Origin: PHBD01 sp964578535 | GTDB taxonomy: Bacteria > Desulfobacterota > Syntrophia > Syntrophales > PHBD01 | DNA length: 8,607 nucleotides | Assembly (NCBI GenBank): GCA_964578535.1 | Contig: CAZODI010000088.1 | Coordinates: 1-8,607 of the forward strand | Direction: 5' to 3' | Shown here: piece after piece, positions 1 through 6,030 of the stretch | Layout of the letters: each line of letters opens with the position of its first letter | Numbering within the stretch: the stretch's first letter is position 1 | Program-made: the position numbers and the translations under genes | The notes under the pieces: model-generated | Told to the model about the DNA's origin: nothing | What the model saw: only the letters and a program-made list of their open reading frames with translations | Databases searched by the model: none

Positions 1-966
1 GGGCTGATGACGAAGCCCATGCTGGTCACGCTGCCCTTCGTCCTGCTGCTCCTGGATTCCTGGCCCCTGAAGCGATTCGACGGGGGCCGGCAGAAGATTC
101 TTTGTCTCGTCTGCGAAAAGATCCCGCTCTTCGTCCTGTCTGCTGCGTCCTGCGTCGTGACCTTCTGTGTCCAGAGGAGCAGCGAAGCCGTCGTGTCTGT
201 GGATTTGATATCTCTGCCGGCTCGAATTTCCAACGCCCTGGTTTCCTATGCCAAGTACCTGGCGATGACGTTCCGGCCCGTCGATCTGGCCGTTTTCTAT
301 CCGCATCCGGGAATGCCGCCCCTCGAACAGCTGCTGCCGGGCGTCGCCGTTCTGGTCCTGATCACGGCCCTGGTTCTGCTCCATGCCTCGCGCCGCCCCT
401 ACCTGTTTGTCGGCTGGTCCTGGTATCTGGGCACCCTGGTCCCTGTGATCGGCCTCGTGCAGGTCGGCGTCCAGGCCATGGCGGACCGTTATACGTATAT
501 TCCGCTGGTCGGGATCTTCATCATGATCGCCTGGGGTATCCCGGATCTCCTGAAAACATGGCGCCATAGGAGCATTGCCATGGCAACGGCGGGTGCCGCC
601 GTGCTCTCTGTCCTGTCGATCCTGTCCTGGCGGCAGGTCCAGGTGTGGGAAAACAGCCATACGCTGTTCCGGCACGCCGTCGAGGTGACCCGCGAAAATT
701 CCGTCGCCCACAGCAATCTGGCCTTTGCCTATGCCCGGCAGGGCGATATCGATACAGCCATCCGGCACTTTGACATGGCATCGAAAATGACACCGCATTT
801 TCCCGATACCCACAACAATCTCGGAGTTCTCCTGGCGCAGATCGGGCGATACGAAGAGGCGGTCCGGGCGTTCCGGACGGCCCTGGACGAATATCCGGGC
901 TACGGGCTGGCCAGGAAGAACCTGGATGCCGCCCTCGACCTCCTGGCCAGGGAAACGCGCAATTGA
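1..966 (+). CDS. TPR-containing multi-pass membrane protein (5' truncated)
   Basis: The reading frame is open from base 1 (Gly-Leu, then ATG at 7), so the gene almost certainly starts left of the window. The ATG at 7 lies inside a conserved-looking membrane stretch (AKPMLVTLPF-like) and is not the start. Numbering from that Met, hydrophobic segments lie at about 5-18, 38-55, 110-126, 132-152, 163-180 and 188-207. The MADRYTYIPLVG motif (158-169) is typical of bacterial membrane proteins that combine a GT-C-like or TMTC-like membrane region with TPRs. Two TPR units follow at about 232-265 and 266-299 (NLAFAYARQGDIDTAIRHF and NNLGVLLAQIGRYEEAVRAF). The function is unknown. Family members are often annotated only as 'TPR protein', and a role in glycan or protein glycosylation is plausible from the neighbours but not shown. 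The gene ends in TGA and is followed by a 222-bp gap. Confidence 0.9.
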   Translation, partial: GLMTKPMLVTLPFVLLLLDSWPLKRFDGGRQKILCLVCEKIPLFVLSAASCVVTFCVQRSSEAVVSVDLISLPARISNALVSYAKYLAMTFRPVDLAVFYPHPGMPPLEQLLPGVAVLVLITALVLLHASRRPYLFVGWSWYLGTLVPVIGLVQVGVQAMADRYTYIPLVGIFIMIAWGIPDLLKTWRHRSIAMATAGAAVLSVLSILSWRQVQVWENSHTLFRHAVEVTRENSVAHSNLAFAYARQGDIDTAIRHFDMASKMTPHFPDTHNNLGVLLAQIGRYEEAVRAFRTALDEYPGYGLARKNLDAALDLLARETRN

Positions 967-971
967 CCGAT

Positions 972-1009
972 GCGGCACCGGGCGTCCCGAACCGCCGGAT
1001 CTTTTTATT
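972..1009 (+). terminator. Candidate rho-independent terminator after the TPR gene
   Basis: Six bases after the TPR gene's stop, the sequence can fold into an imperfect GC-rich hairpin. The inner stem is CGGG/CCCG (979-982 with 986-989) around a CGT loop. An outer stem CGGC/GCCG (973-976 with 994-997) is separated from it by a small internal loop. A run of five T (1002-1006) follows after four bases. The offset T-run and interrupted stem make this a moderate candidate only. Confidence 0.35.
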
Positions 1010-1011
1010 GC

Positions 1012-1040
1012 TTGAAGATCCCCGGAAAGATCGCTATTCT
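1012..1040 (+). promoter_or_regulatory. Candidate sigma70-type promoter for the SGNH-like gene
   Basis: TTGAAG (1012-1017) and TATTCT (1035-1040) are separated by exactly 17 bp, and each matches four of six consensus bases. The promoter would read into the SGNH-like gene with a leader of roughly 140 nt. The -35 box overlaps a 7-bp inverted repeat, GGATCTT (997-1003) and AAGATCC (1015-1021). That repeat could be an operator or could be chance. The rest of the 967-1188 gap shows no supportable gene or RNA. Confidence 0.3.
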
Positions 1041-1188
1041 CCCGCCGACCGTGCGGACAGGAAGACACGGACGGCGGGCACGCGGTCTCGACGTGAAAAG
1101 CGATTCCATGCCAAACGGGGATTCGCCGGGACGCCCGCTTTCCCCTGCACACAACCCCTGACCGGGCCGGAACGGCCGCCTTCATTCC

Positions 1189-2409
1189 ATGGAAATCCCC
1201 GAACGAAACAACATGCCCTGGCGACGCTGGATTTTCCTTTCGGTGGGACTCGCGGTCCTGGTCGTCGGACTCTTCGCGGCCTTCAACCTCTACACCGACA
1301 CCTACGGAATCCGCTGGACGTACTGTGGCCTGATCCTGCGGGGAGAGGACCCGGCGATGGTCCGGACCGGGATGGAACTGAACCAGCACCTCTACAAGCC
1401 CGCGTACATCCTGGCCCACCCGGGGCGCTTCGACTCCTTCCTCTTCGGCTCCTCGCGGGCGGGAGCAATCGACGTGGCCTCGATCCCCGGGGGGCGCTAC
1501 TACAACATGAACTACGCGGCGGGCCTCCCAGCCGAGCATCTGGAGATCCTGAAGGTCCTGCTCGCCAGAGGGGTCCATGTCCGGAACGTCGTGGTGGCCC
1601 TGGACGAGTTCTCATTCCGGATCCGCCCGGAGGATCACCGGACGGAGCTGCTTCGCATTCCCCACCCATACGTGACGGGGGAGTCCTGGCTCCGCATCTT
1701 CGGCCGGTATTTTCTCCGGGTGCCCGAGGGGTTCGAGGTGACCGGCGCGGGACGGAAACTCACGGGGAAGCAGAGGATGCATCCCTTCGAGATGGACAAC
1801 CGGGGCATGATGCGCATCTGGGACGCCTTTGAGGAGCAGGTCGGGAAAGATCCCGAGGCCTACCGGCGGTCCCCCGTGTTCCGGGAGGAGTCGCCTTCCT
1901 ACGCCGGCCTTTACATCCCCGAGACGATCGCCGTCCTCCGGGAGATGTCCGATTTGTCGCGGAAATACAATTTCCGCCTGATCCTGTTCATCAATCCCGT
2001 CCACTGGCGGGTCTACCTGAAGAACGCCGACGCCCTCCAGGCCTTCAAACGGGAGCTGGTAAAGGTCTCCCCTTTCTACGACTTCAGCGGCCTCCATGCC
2101 GTCACCACGGACAACCTGAACTACTACGAGACGTCCCACTACCGGTACGGCATCGGAAAGCGCATTGTGGACCGGATTTTCCGGGAGGATCCCGCCGGCC
2201 GCCCCGGGGATTTCGGCCTGTACGTCACCGCGGATAATCTGGAGGAGGTCCTGGCCCGGGAGCGGGGAGAAACGGCCCGGTTCCCGGCGTCGCACCCGGA
2301 GGCGCGAGTCTCAGCGGTCCAGTCCCAGAAAGACAACCCTCAGGGGCTTGAAGCGTCGAAACAGGAGGAGAGTCAGGGCCAGGGAAAGGAGAAACCCCGC
2401 CCCCGCTGA
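1189..2409 (+). CDS. Membrane-anchored SGNH-like protein
   Basis: One N-terminal membrane anchor (about 14-33) precedes a probable periplasmic domain. GSSR (87-90), after a hydrophobic strand (FDSFLF), sits where SGNH proteins carry the nucleophile Ser. NPVHW (269-273) follows a second core strand. YETSHYRYGIG (313-323) matches the C-terminal Ser-His block seen in a family of uncharacterised membrane-anchored SGNH-like proteins, where I recall Asp rather than this Glu314. Such domains act as acyl-transferring or deacylating partners of membrane acyltransferases, and the gene converges on an AT3 acyltransferase, so a glycan acyl-modification role is inferred. The start is uncertain: ATG 1189 and ATG 1213 (MPWRRW) both keep the anchor, and neither has a strong ribosome binding site. 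The family-like domain seems to end near residue 366. The remaining tail is polar, and the last 33 codons plus stop overlap the opposite-strand gene. Confidence 0.85.
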   Translation: MEIPERNNMPWRRWIFLSVGLAVLVVGLFAAFNLYTDTYGIRWTYCGLILRGEDPAMVRTGMELNQHLYKPAYILAHPGRFDSFLFGSSRAGAIDVASIPGGRYYNMNYAAGLPAEHLEILKVLLARGVHVRNVVVALDEFSFRIRPEDHRTELLRIPHPYVTGESWLRIFGRYFLRVPEGFEVTGAGRKLTGKQRMHPFEMDNRGMMRIWDAFEEQVGKDPEAYRRSPVFREESPSYAGLYIPETIAVLREMSDLSRKYNFRLILFINPVHWRVYLKNADALQAFKRELVKVSPFYDFSGLHAVTTDNLNYYETSHYRYGIGKRIVDRIFREDPAGRPGDFGLYVTADNLEEVLARERGETARFPASHPEARVSAVQSQKDNPQGLEASKQEESQGQGKEKPRPR

Positions 2410-3393
2410 AGTCAGGTAAAGCGTCCATTCCTGCCCGAATCCCGTCAGAAACAGGGCGTGGCTCACGTAAATATCCAGCGTCAGCGTTCCCAGCCGGCAA
2501 AGCGCCGCCTGGATCCGGCTCCGTGCCACCGACTGCAGGACAAACGCCGCCATGCCGATGCCGCAGAAGGCCACCAGGTCCTTGTAGACCGAGGCGACGA
2601 GCCGGGCCGGACCGGAGGCGCCGAGGAAATCCACCAGCCAGGGGTAGAACCGGGGCAGCTCGTTCTGTCGCCAGAAAGGCACCAGGAGTGGAAACAGGAC
2701 GGCCGCCACGATCGGCAGCCGGTTCCATGAGGGGGACAGGGCGGACCGGTATCTCGAGACGAGAAATCCGGCGGCGTAGAAGATCAGGTGGTGCTGGACC
2801 TCCGGGACGGCCAGCCAGTCCGTCCGGATCAAGCGGACGGCGAAGACCGCCAGGATCACCGCCGCATCCTCCCATTTTTCCCAACCTACCGCCCGAACAC
2901 CCCGGATCACAAGGAAGAGAATGCCGCTGGTCAGGAAGAGAACCCAGAGGAACCACAGGCCGACGGCCGGGGCGTGGAGAAGCTCGATGTACGATCCGGC
3001 GAGGCTCTCCGAGGCATAGCTTCCCCGGACGGCGTAGTAGACGGCGTGCCAGGCGAAAAAGGGAACGACCAGGCGGCGGAACTGCCGTCCCAGGTAGGCT
3101 GCCGCCGGCCGGTCTAGGGATCGGGGCAGGACCCATCCGCTGAGAAAGAAAAACAGCGGCATCGTGAAGGAAAAGACGAAGATGAACAGTGGATTGTCGC
3201 GGAACTGCGGGTCGTGGGCCAGGACGGCGTGCCCGAAGACGACCAGCAGAATTCCGGCGCCCTTCATGGCATCGATGAGGCGGTCCCGGTTTCCCTCCGG
3301 GTAGGGCGGCATGGTGAACAGGGACCGGAGGTCGGAGGCGATGGAACGGTCCCCGCCATCCCGCTTCCCGGGTCTTCCGGAACGTTCAGCCAT
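2311..3393 (-). CDS. Acyltransferase family 3 integral membrane protein
   Basis: This 360-residue protein has about ten hydrophobic segments, as expected for acyltransferase-3 (OafA / fucose O-acetyltransferase-like) proteins, which move acyl groups onto sugars at the inner membrane. Family features visible are the first membrane helix with its conserved His (GILLVVFGHA, His55) preceded by Arg/Lys residues (NRDRLIDAMKG), FTMPLFFFLSGW (77-87), LWFLWVLFL (146-154) and LGTLTLDIYVSHALFL (301-316). I chose ATG 3393 because it overlaps the stop of the upstream GT2 gene (ATGGCTGA) and has GAGGAG ten bases upstream. ATG 3312 (MPPYPEGNRD) would also retain all membrane segments. The frame stays open further upstream to 3642, but that part is antisense-free overlap with the GT2 gene and shows no membrane or family features. 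The first 30 or so residues are hydrophilic. The 3' end overlaps the convergent SGNH-like gene by 99 bp. The acyl group and acceptor are unknown. Confidence 0.92.
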   Translation of the reverse strand: MAERSGRPGKRDGGDRSIASDLRSLFTMPPYPEGNRDRLIDAMKGAGILLVVFGHAVLAHDPQFRDNPLFIFVFSFTMPLFFFLSGWVLPRSLDRPAAAYLGRQFRRLVVPFFAWHAVYYAVRGSYASESLAGSYIELLHAPAVGLWFLWVLFLTSGILFLVIRGVRAVGWEKWEDAAVILAVFAVRLIRTDWLAVPEVQHHLIFYAAGFLVSRYRSALSPSWNRLPIVAAVLFPLLVPFWRQNELPRFYPWLVDFLGASGPARLVASVYKDLVAFCGIGMAAFVLQSVARSRIQAALCRLGTLTLDIYVSHALFLTGFGQEWTLYLTSAGAGFLLSLALTLLLFRRFKPLRVVFLGLDR

Positions 3394-4249
3394 GGCTCCG
3401 GATCTCCTCGAGAATGGTCCGGTAGCGATCCCGTTTCCTCTTTGTATCTTCCTTTTCGGGTGACAGAAGGGTTTCCATCCCCAGCGTCCAGAGGCGCCAG
3501 CGGGCCTGGATCTCCTGGAGGCGGCGGATCCGCGCGACCGATTCGGGACGATAGTGTTTCCTGTAGAATAGGTACTCGGCCCGGACCTTCCGCCGGACGA
3601 CGTCCGCCGAGGGCGAATCCTGCTCGCTTCCGCCGCCGGCATGAAAAATCACGGCATCGCCGATGAAGCCGATCTCCCGACCCGCCCGCCGGATCCGCAG
3701 GCAGAGGTCCTGATCCTCCCCGTAGAGGAAAAAGTCTTCGTCGAATCCTCCCAGGCTCCGGATCAGGTCCGCCGGGGCGAACATGGCTGCGCCCAGGACA
3801 GCGGCGATTTCTCCCGGAAGGCCTGCCAGTTCCCCCCGGGTGTGCCGCTCCCCGGGATAACGAAGGGAGACGGACTCCTGGTGCGATCCGTCGGGATTGA
3901 TCATCCGGGCTCCCGCGAGACCCACGGCCGGGTGGGTGTCCAGGTACGCGATCCCGGCAGTCAGGGCGCCGGGCCGGACCTCGGTGTCGGGATTGAGATA
4001 GAGCAGGCAGCGCCCCCGGCACAACGGCAGGGCCTGGTTGTTCGCCGCGGCGAATCCCCGGTTCTCCGCATTCCGGATGAGACGGACTTGCGGGAAGTCC
4101 CGCTCCACCAGATCCGCGCTTCCGTCCCGCGAGGCGTTGTCGACGACGAAGACCTCCTTGTCCGCCGGATCCGCCGCCAGGACGGAGGAAAGGCAGGGGC
4201 CGAGGAATCGCTTTGTATTGTAAGTGACGATGATGACGGAGAGTTCCAT
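3386..4249 (-). CDS. GT2-family glycosyltransferase
   Basis: A 287-residue GT-A fold family 2 glycosyltransferase of the rhamnosyltransferase-like (WcaE/WbbL) type, acting at the cytoplasmic face with a nucleotide-sugar donor. Visible motifs are SVIIVTYNT (4-12) for the first strand and nucleotide binding, VVDNASRDGS (35-44), NRGFAAANNQAL (63-74), the metal-binding DXD-like NPDTE (86-90), GGFDEDFFLYGEDQDLCLR (167-185) with the probable catalytic acidic residues, and FHAGGGS (202-208). The charged C-terminal 60 residues may contact membrane or lipid carrier. I chose ATG 4249 because AAGGA lies eight bases upstream. The ATG at 4258 adds three residues but abuts that same site with no spacing. 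The gene is followed by the AT3 acyltransferase with an 8-bp overlap, so the two are probably made together. Donor and acceptor sugars cannot be read from the sequence. Confidence 0.94.
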   Translation of the reverse strand: MELSVIIVTYNTKRFLGPCLSSVLAADPADKEVFVVDNASRDGSADLVERDFPQVRLIRNAENRGFAAANNQALPLCRGRCLLYLNPDTEVRPGALTAGIAYLDTHPAVGLAGARMINPDGSHQESVSLRYPGERHTRGELAGLPGEIAAVLGAAMFAPADLIRSLGGFDEDFFLYGEDQDLCLRIRRAGREIGFIGDAVIFHAGGGSEQDSPSADVVRRKVRAEYLFYRKHYRPESVARIRRLQEIQARWRLWTLGMETLLSPEKEDTKRKRDRYRTILEEIRSHG

Positions 4250-4257
4250 TGCATGCA

Positions 4258-4262
4258 TCCTT
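4258..4262 (-). promoter_or_regulatory. Ribosome binding site deciding the GT2 start
   Basis: On the minus strand AAGGA is followed by eight bases and then ATG at 4249. The upstream ATG (4258) touches this site, so the downstream ATG is the better start. Confidence 0.65.
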
Positions 4263-4296
4263 AACGGACCGGGCCGATACCGTCAAGGGGGATTGA

Positions 4297-4314
4297 GCCG
4301 GAGCATGCTCCGGC
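4297..4314. repeat. Perfect 18-bp palindrome in the divergent intergenic region
   Basis: GCCGGAGCATGCTCCGGC reads identically on both strands. Outer arms GGGAT (4289-4293) and ATCCC (4317-4321) extend the symmetry after short mismatched gaps of three and two bases. It lies between the divergently transcribed GT2 (start 4249) and thioesterase (start 4397) genes. As DNA it could be a dimeric regulator's operator. As RNA it would fold as a 7-bp stem with a CATG loop. No T-run follows on either strand, so a terminator is unlikely. Confidence 0.6.
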
Positions 4315-4365
4315 CGATCCCGCTGTTGACTCTCCGCCTGAAAAGGGATAGCAGAGAAACCCTTG

Positions 4366-4371
4366 TAAAAT
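4366..4371 (+). promoter_or_regulatory. Possible -10 box for the thioesterase gene
   Basis: TAAAAT matches five of six -10 consensus bases and sits 25 bases before the chosen ATG 4397, leaving room for a short leader containing the ribosome binding site. No good -35 is seen at 16-18 bp spacing. A TTGACT at 4326-4331 is too far from this box, and the hexamers 15-17 bp after it are poor. No convincing promoter was found for the opposite-strand GT2 gene in this 147-bp gap. Confidence 0.2.
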
Positions 4372-4385
4372 GGAGCTGCACGGGA

Positions 4386-4395
4386 AAGGAAGGGG
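4386..4395 (+). promoter_or_regulatory. Ribosome binding site deciding the thioesterase start
   Basis: The purine run AAGGAAGGGG ends one base before ATG 4397, with AAGGA six bases upstream. It favours this ATG over the ATG at 4370, which precedes the site and has no comparable signal. Confidence 0.65.
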
Positions 4396-4396
4396 T

Positions 4397-4792
4397 ATGT
4401 TCAGAAAAACGATCTCACCGAGAATATCCGAGACGAACGCGGCGCGGCACATCGGCCACAACGCAATCCCGGTCTGGCTGGAGGAGGGGTTCATCGAGAT
4501 CCTGCGGCTCTTCAGCGACGACCCCACGGGGGACCCGGCCGTGGCCATGGTGAACATGAATATCGATTTCCTGGGGGAGATCTTCTTCGGCACGGACGTG
4601 GAGCTCACGACGGCCGTGAAGAAGCTCGGCAACACCAGCGTCGTTCTGCACCAGGAGATTTTTCAGAAGGGCAAGCTCTGCGTGCGGGCGGCCGTGACCT
4701 TTGTCCACTTCGACTTCCAGACGAAGAAATCGAAACCGGTCTCGGAGGAGGCCCTCCGGAGGCTCAGGGAGCACCTGATCGCGGAAACCTGA
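4397..4792 (+). CDS. Hotdog-fold acyl-CoA thioesterase (4HBT/YbgC-like)
   Basis: A 131-residue single-domain protein of the usual length for 4-hydroxybenzoyl-CoA thioesterase-like enzymes, which hydrolyse acyl-CoA in the cytoplasm. The N-terminal block PRISETNAARHIGHNAIPVW (8-27) corresponds to the family signature (ETDxxGHxNN) leading into the central helix WLEEGFIEILRLF (27-39). The strands MVNMNIDFLGEIFFGTDVEL (51-70) and the segments KKLGNTSVVLHQEIF (75-89) and LCVRAAVTFVHFDF (94-107) are typical of the family. Asn14 stands where the catalytic Asp is common, and the usual second Asn of the GHxNN motif is His21. Substrate preference or mechanism may therefore differ. The ATG 4397 start is supported by a strong ribosome binding site and drops the unconserved nine residues beginning at 4370. 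The gene diverges from the GT2 gene and converges on the GT4 gene with a 32-bp gap. Its relation to the glycan genes is unproven, and it may be an independent metabolic gene. Confidence 0.88.
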   Translation: MFRKTISPRISETNAARHIGHNAIPVWLEEGFIEILRLFSDDPTGDPAVAMVNMNIDFLGEIFFGTDVELTTAVKKLGNTSVVLHQEIFQKGKLCVRAAVTFVHFDFQTKKSKPVSEEALRRLREHLIAET

Positions 4793-4824
4793 GTGCGATT
4801 CGGCCTGCCCGTTTCCGGCGGTCT

Positions 4825-5976
4825 TCAGATGTTCCGGGTATTCAGCAGCCGGCGGTAGTGCTCCTCCACCCGCGCGGCCGCCTTTTCCCAGGTGTGCTCC
4901 AGGGCGGTGCGGCGGGCCGCTTCGCCCATGCGCTCCCGCTCCCGGGGATTGAGGAGGGTGCTCAGGATCGCCGCCACCTCGGCGGGCCGCTGGGGGTCCT
5001 CGATGACGTAGCCGTTCTCCCCGGGGATCACGATGTCCCGGGCGCCGACGGTGCCGCTGACGGCCACGGGGAGTCCCGCCGCCATAGCCTCCAGGACCAC
5101 CATGCCGAAGGTGTCGAACGTGGAGAGCATGGCGTAGACATCCGATGCCAGGTACACCTTCGCCAGCTCCTCCCGGGGAATCGGCCCGGTGAAGAGGATC
5201 CGGTCATCGATGTCCAGCCTCTGGGCGATTTCACGGTACTTCTTTTCGTTCCCCCTTCCCACCACCAGCAGCCGGAAGGGCTCCGTGGGCCTCCGGAGCT
5301 TGATCTCCGAGAGGCCGGCCATGATCCGGTCCAGTCCCTTGACCTCGAAGTTCATGGAGACGAAGAGGATCACCGGCTCCCGGAGTCCGATCTGCAGGTG
5401 CTGCCGGACCTCCCGGCGGCACTCCTCGCGGTTCAGCCCCTCGTACATCCCGGTGTCCACCCCGGGATGGTGCACCTCCACCCTTGAGGGTTCCAGCCCG
5501 TATTCGTCGATGTAGAGCTTCCGGGTCAGTTCCGAGACCGCGAAGAACCCGGAACAGCGGTTTCCCGTAACGAGCTTCCGCTCCACCCAGGCGGTGGCCC
5601 GATCGAAAAGGCTCATGAAGGGCTTCTCCCGTACTCCGTAGACCCAGTAGCGGTGGGGGGTCCCGTGCATCGTGAAAAGGTCCGCCGCGAAAATCCGGTC
5701 GTGGGTGTGGATGAGGTCGATGCCCAGGGACTCCATCTCCTTCGCGGCGTAGAGGGCGAAACTGGGGGTGACGAAGAACCGTGGGAAAGGGATGACGGAG
5801 ACCCGGTGGAACGTCACGTTGTCGGAGCGCCGGACCCACCGGTTGGCGAAGACGTGCATTTCCCAGTCGGGGTTCAGGGCCAGCCGCTCCGTGAGCTCCG
5901 CCACAAAGCCCTCGGCGCCGCCCACCGTGCCGTACTTGGGAATGACCACCCCGATCTTCTTCCGCCGTTCCTTCAT
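4825..5976 (-). CDS. GT4-family (WaaG-like) glycosyltransferase
   Basis: A 383-residue GT-B fold retaining glycosyltransferase. The N-terminal acceptor domain has the glycine-rich YGTVGGAEGFVAEL (15-28) and LIHTHDRIFAADLFTMHGT (88-106). The C-terminal donor domain has SMNFEVKGLDRIM (207-219), LLVVGRGNEKKY (236-247), ILFTGPI (260-266) and TFDTFGMVVLEAMAAGLPV (286-304). The last is the usual E-x7-E donor motif with Asp288 in place of the first Glu, as in DTFG-type relatives. Resemblance to WaaG-like LPS-core glucosyltransferases (AVSE, HHPGVD, NFEVKGLD) suggests an LPS or exopolysaccharide sugar transfer, with donor unknown. I chose ATG 5976 because AAAGGA lies six bases upstream. ATG 5982 abuts that site, and a GTG at 6003 lacks support. 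The gene is third in a minus-strand operon, 54 bp after the AlgJ-like gene, and is the last gene before the convergent thioesterase. Confidence 0.94.
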   Translation of the reverse strand: MKERRKKIGVVIPKYGTVGGAEGFVAELTERLALNPDWEMHVFANRWVRRSDNVTFHRVSVIPFPRFFVTPSFALYAAKEMESLGIDLIHTHDRIFAADLFTMHGTPHRYWVYGVREKPFMSLFDRATAWVERKLVTGNRCSGFFAVSELTRKLYIDEYGLEPSRVEVHHPGVDTGMYEGLNREECRREVRQHLQIGLREPVILFVSMNFEVKGLDRIMAGLSEIKLRRPTEPFRLLVVGRGNEKKYREIAQRLDIDDRILFTGPIPREELAKVYLASDVYAMLSTFDTFGMVVLEAMAAGLPVAVSGTVGARDIVIPGENGYVIEDPQRPAEVAAILSTLLNPRERERMGEAARRTALEHTWEKAAARVEEHYRRLLNTRNI

Positions 5977-5982
5977 CTGCAT

Positions 5983-5988
5983 TCCTTT
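5983..5988 (-). promoter_or_regulatory. Ribosome binding site deciding the GT4 start
   Basis: AAAGGA on the minus strand is six bases upstream of ATG 5976 and directly touches ATG 5982. This makes MKERRKK the most likely N-terminus. Confidence 0.65.
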
Positions 5989-6030
5989 CGCGAGTATCTC
6001 CACGTGAAGCGGCCCTTGCCTCTCCGCGCT

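Noticed and set aside
970..1161. Possible 63-codon small gene in the 967-1188 gap
   Set aside because: No ribosome binding site, no membrane or domain pattern, and basic low-complexity composition. It overlaps the candidate terminator and promoter.
963..1832. Long plus-strand open frame (289 codons) overlapping the TPR stop and the SGNH-like gene
   Set aside because: The translation is Pro/Arg/Gly-rich with no domain or membrane pattern. It is an out-of-frame reading of the real gene at 1189-2409, common in GC-rich DNA.
2225..3136. 303-codon minus-strand open frame
   Set aside because: It is Pro/Gly/Arg-rich and overlaps the AT3 gene in another frame. The AT3 frame has proper membrane segments.
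4782..4817. CGGAAAC (4782-4788) and GTTTCCG (4811-4817) inverted repeat between the thioesterase and GT4 genes as a bidirectional terminator
   Set aside because: The arms are only 7 bp with a 22-nt loop and no T-run on either strand, so chance is likely.
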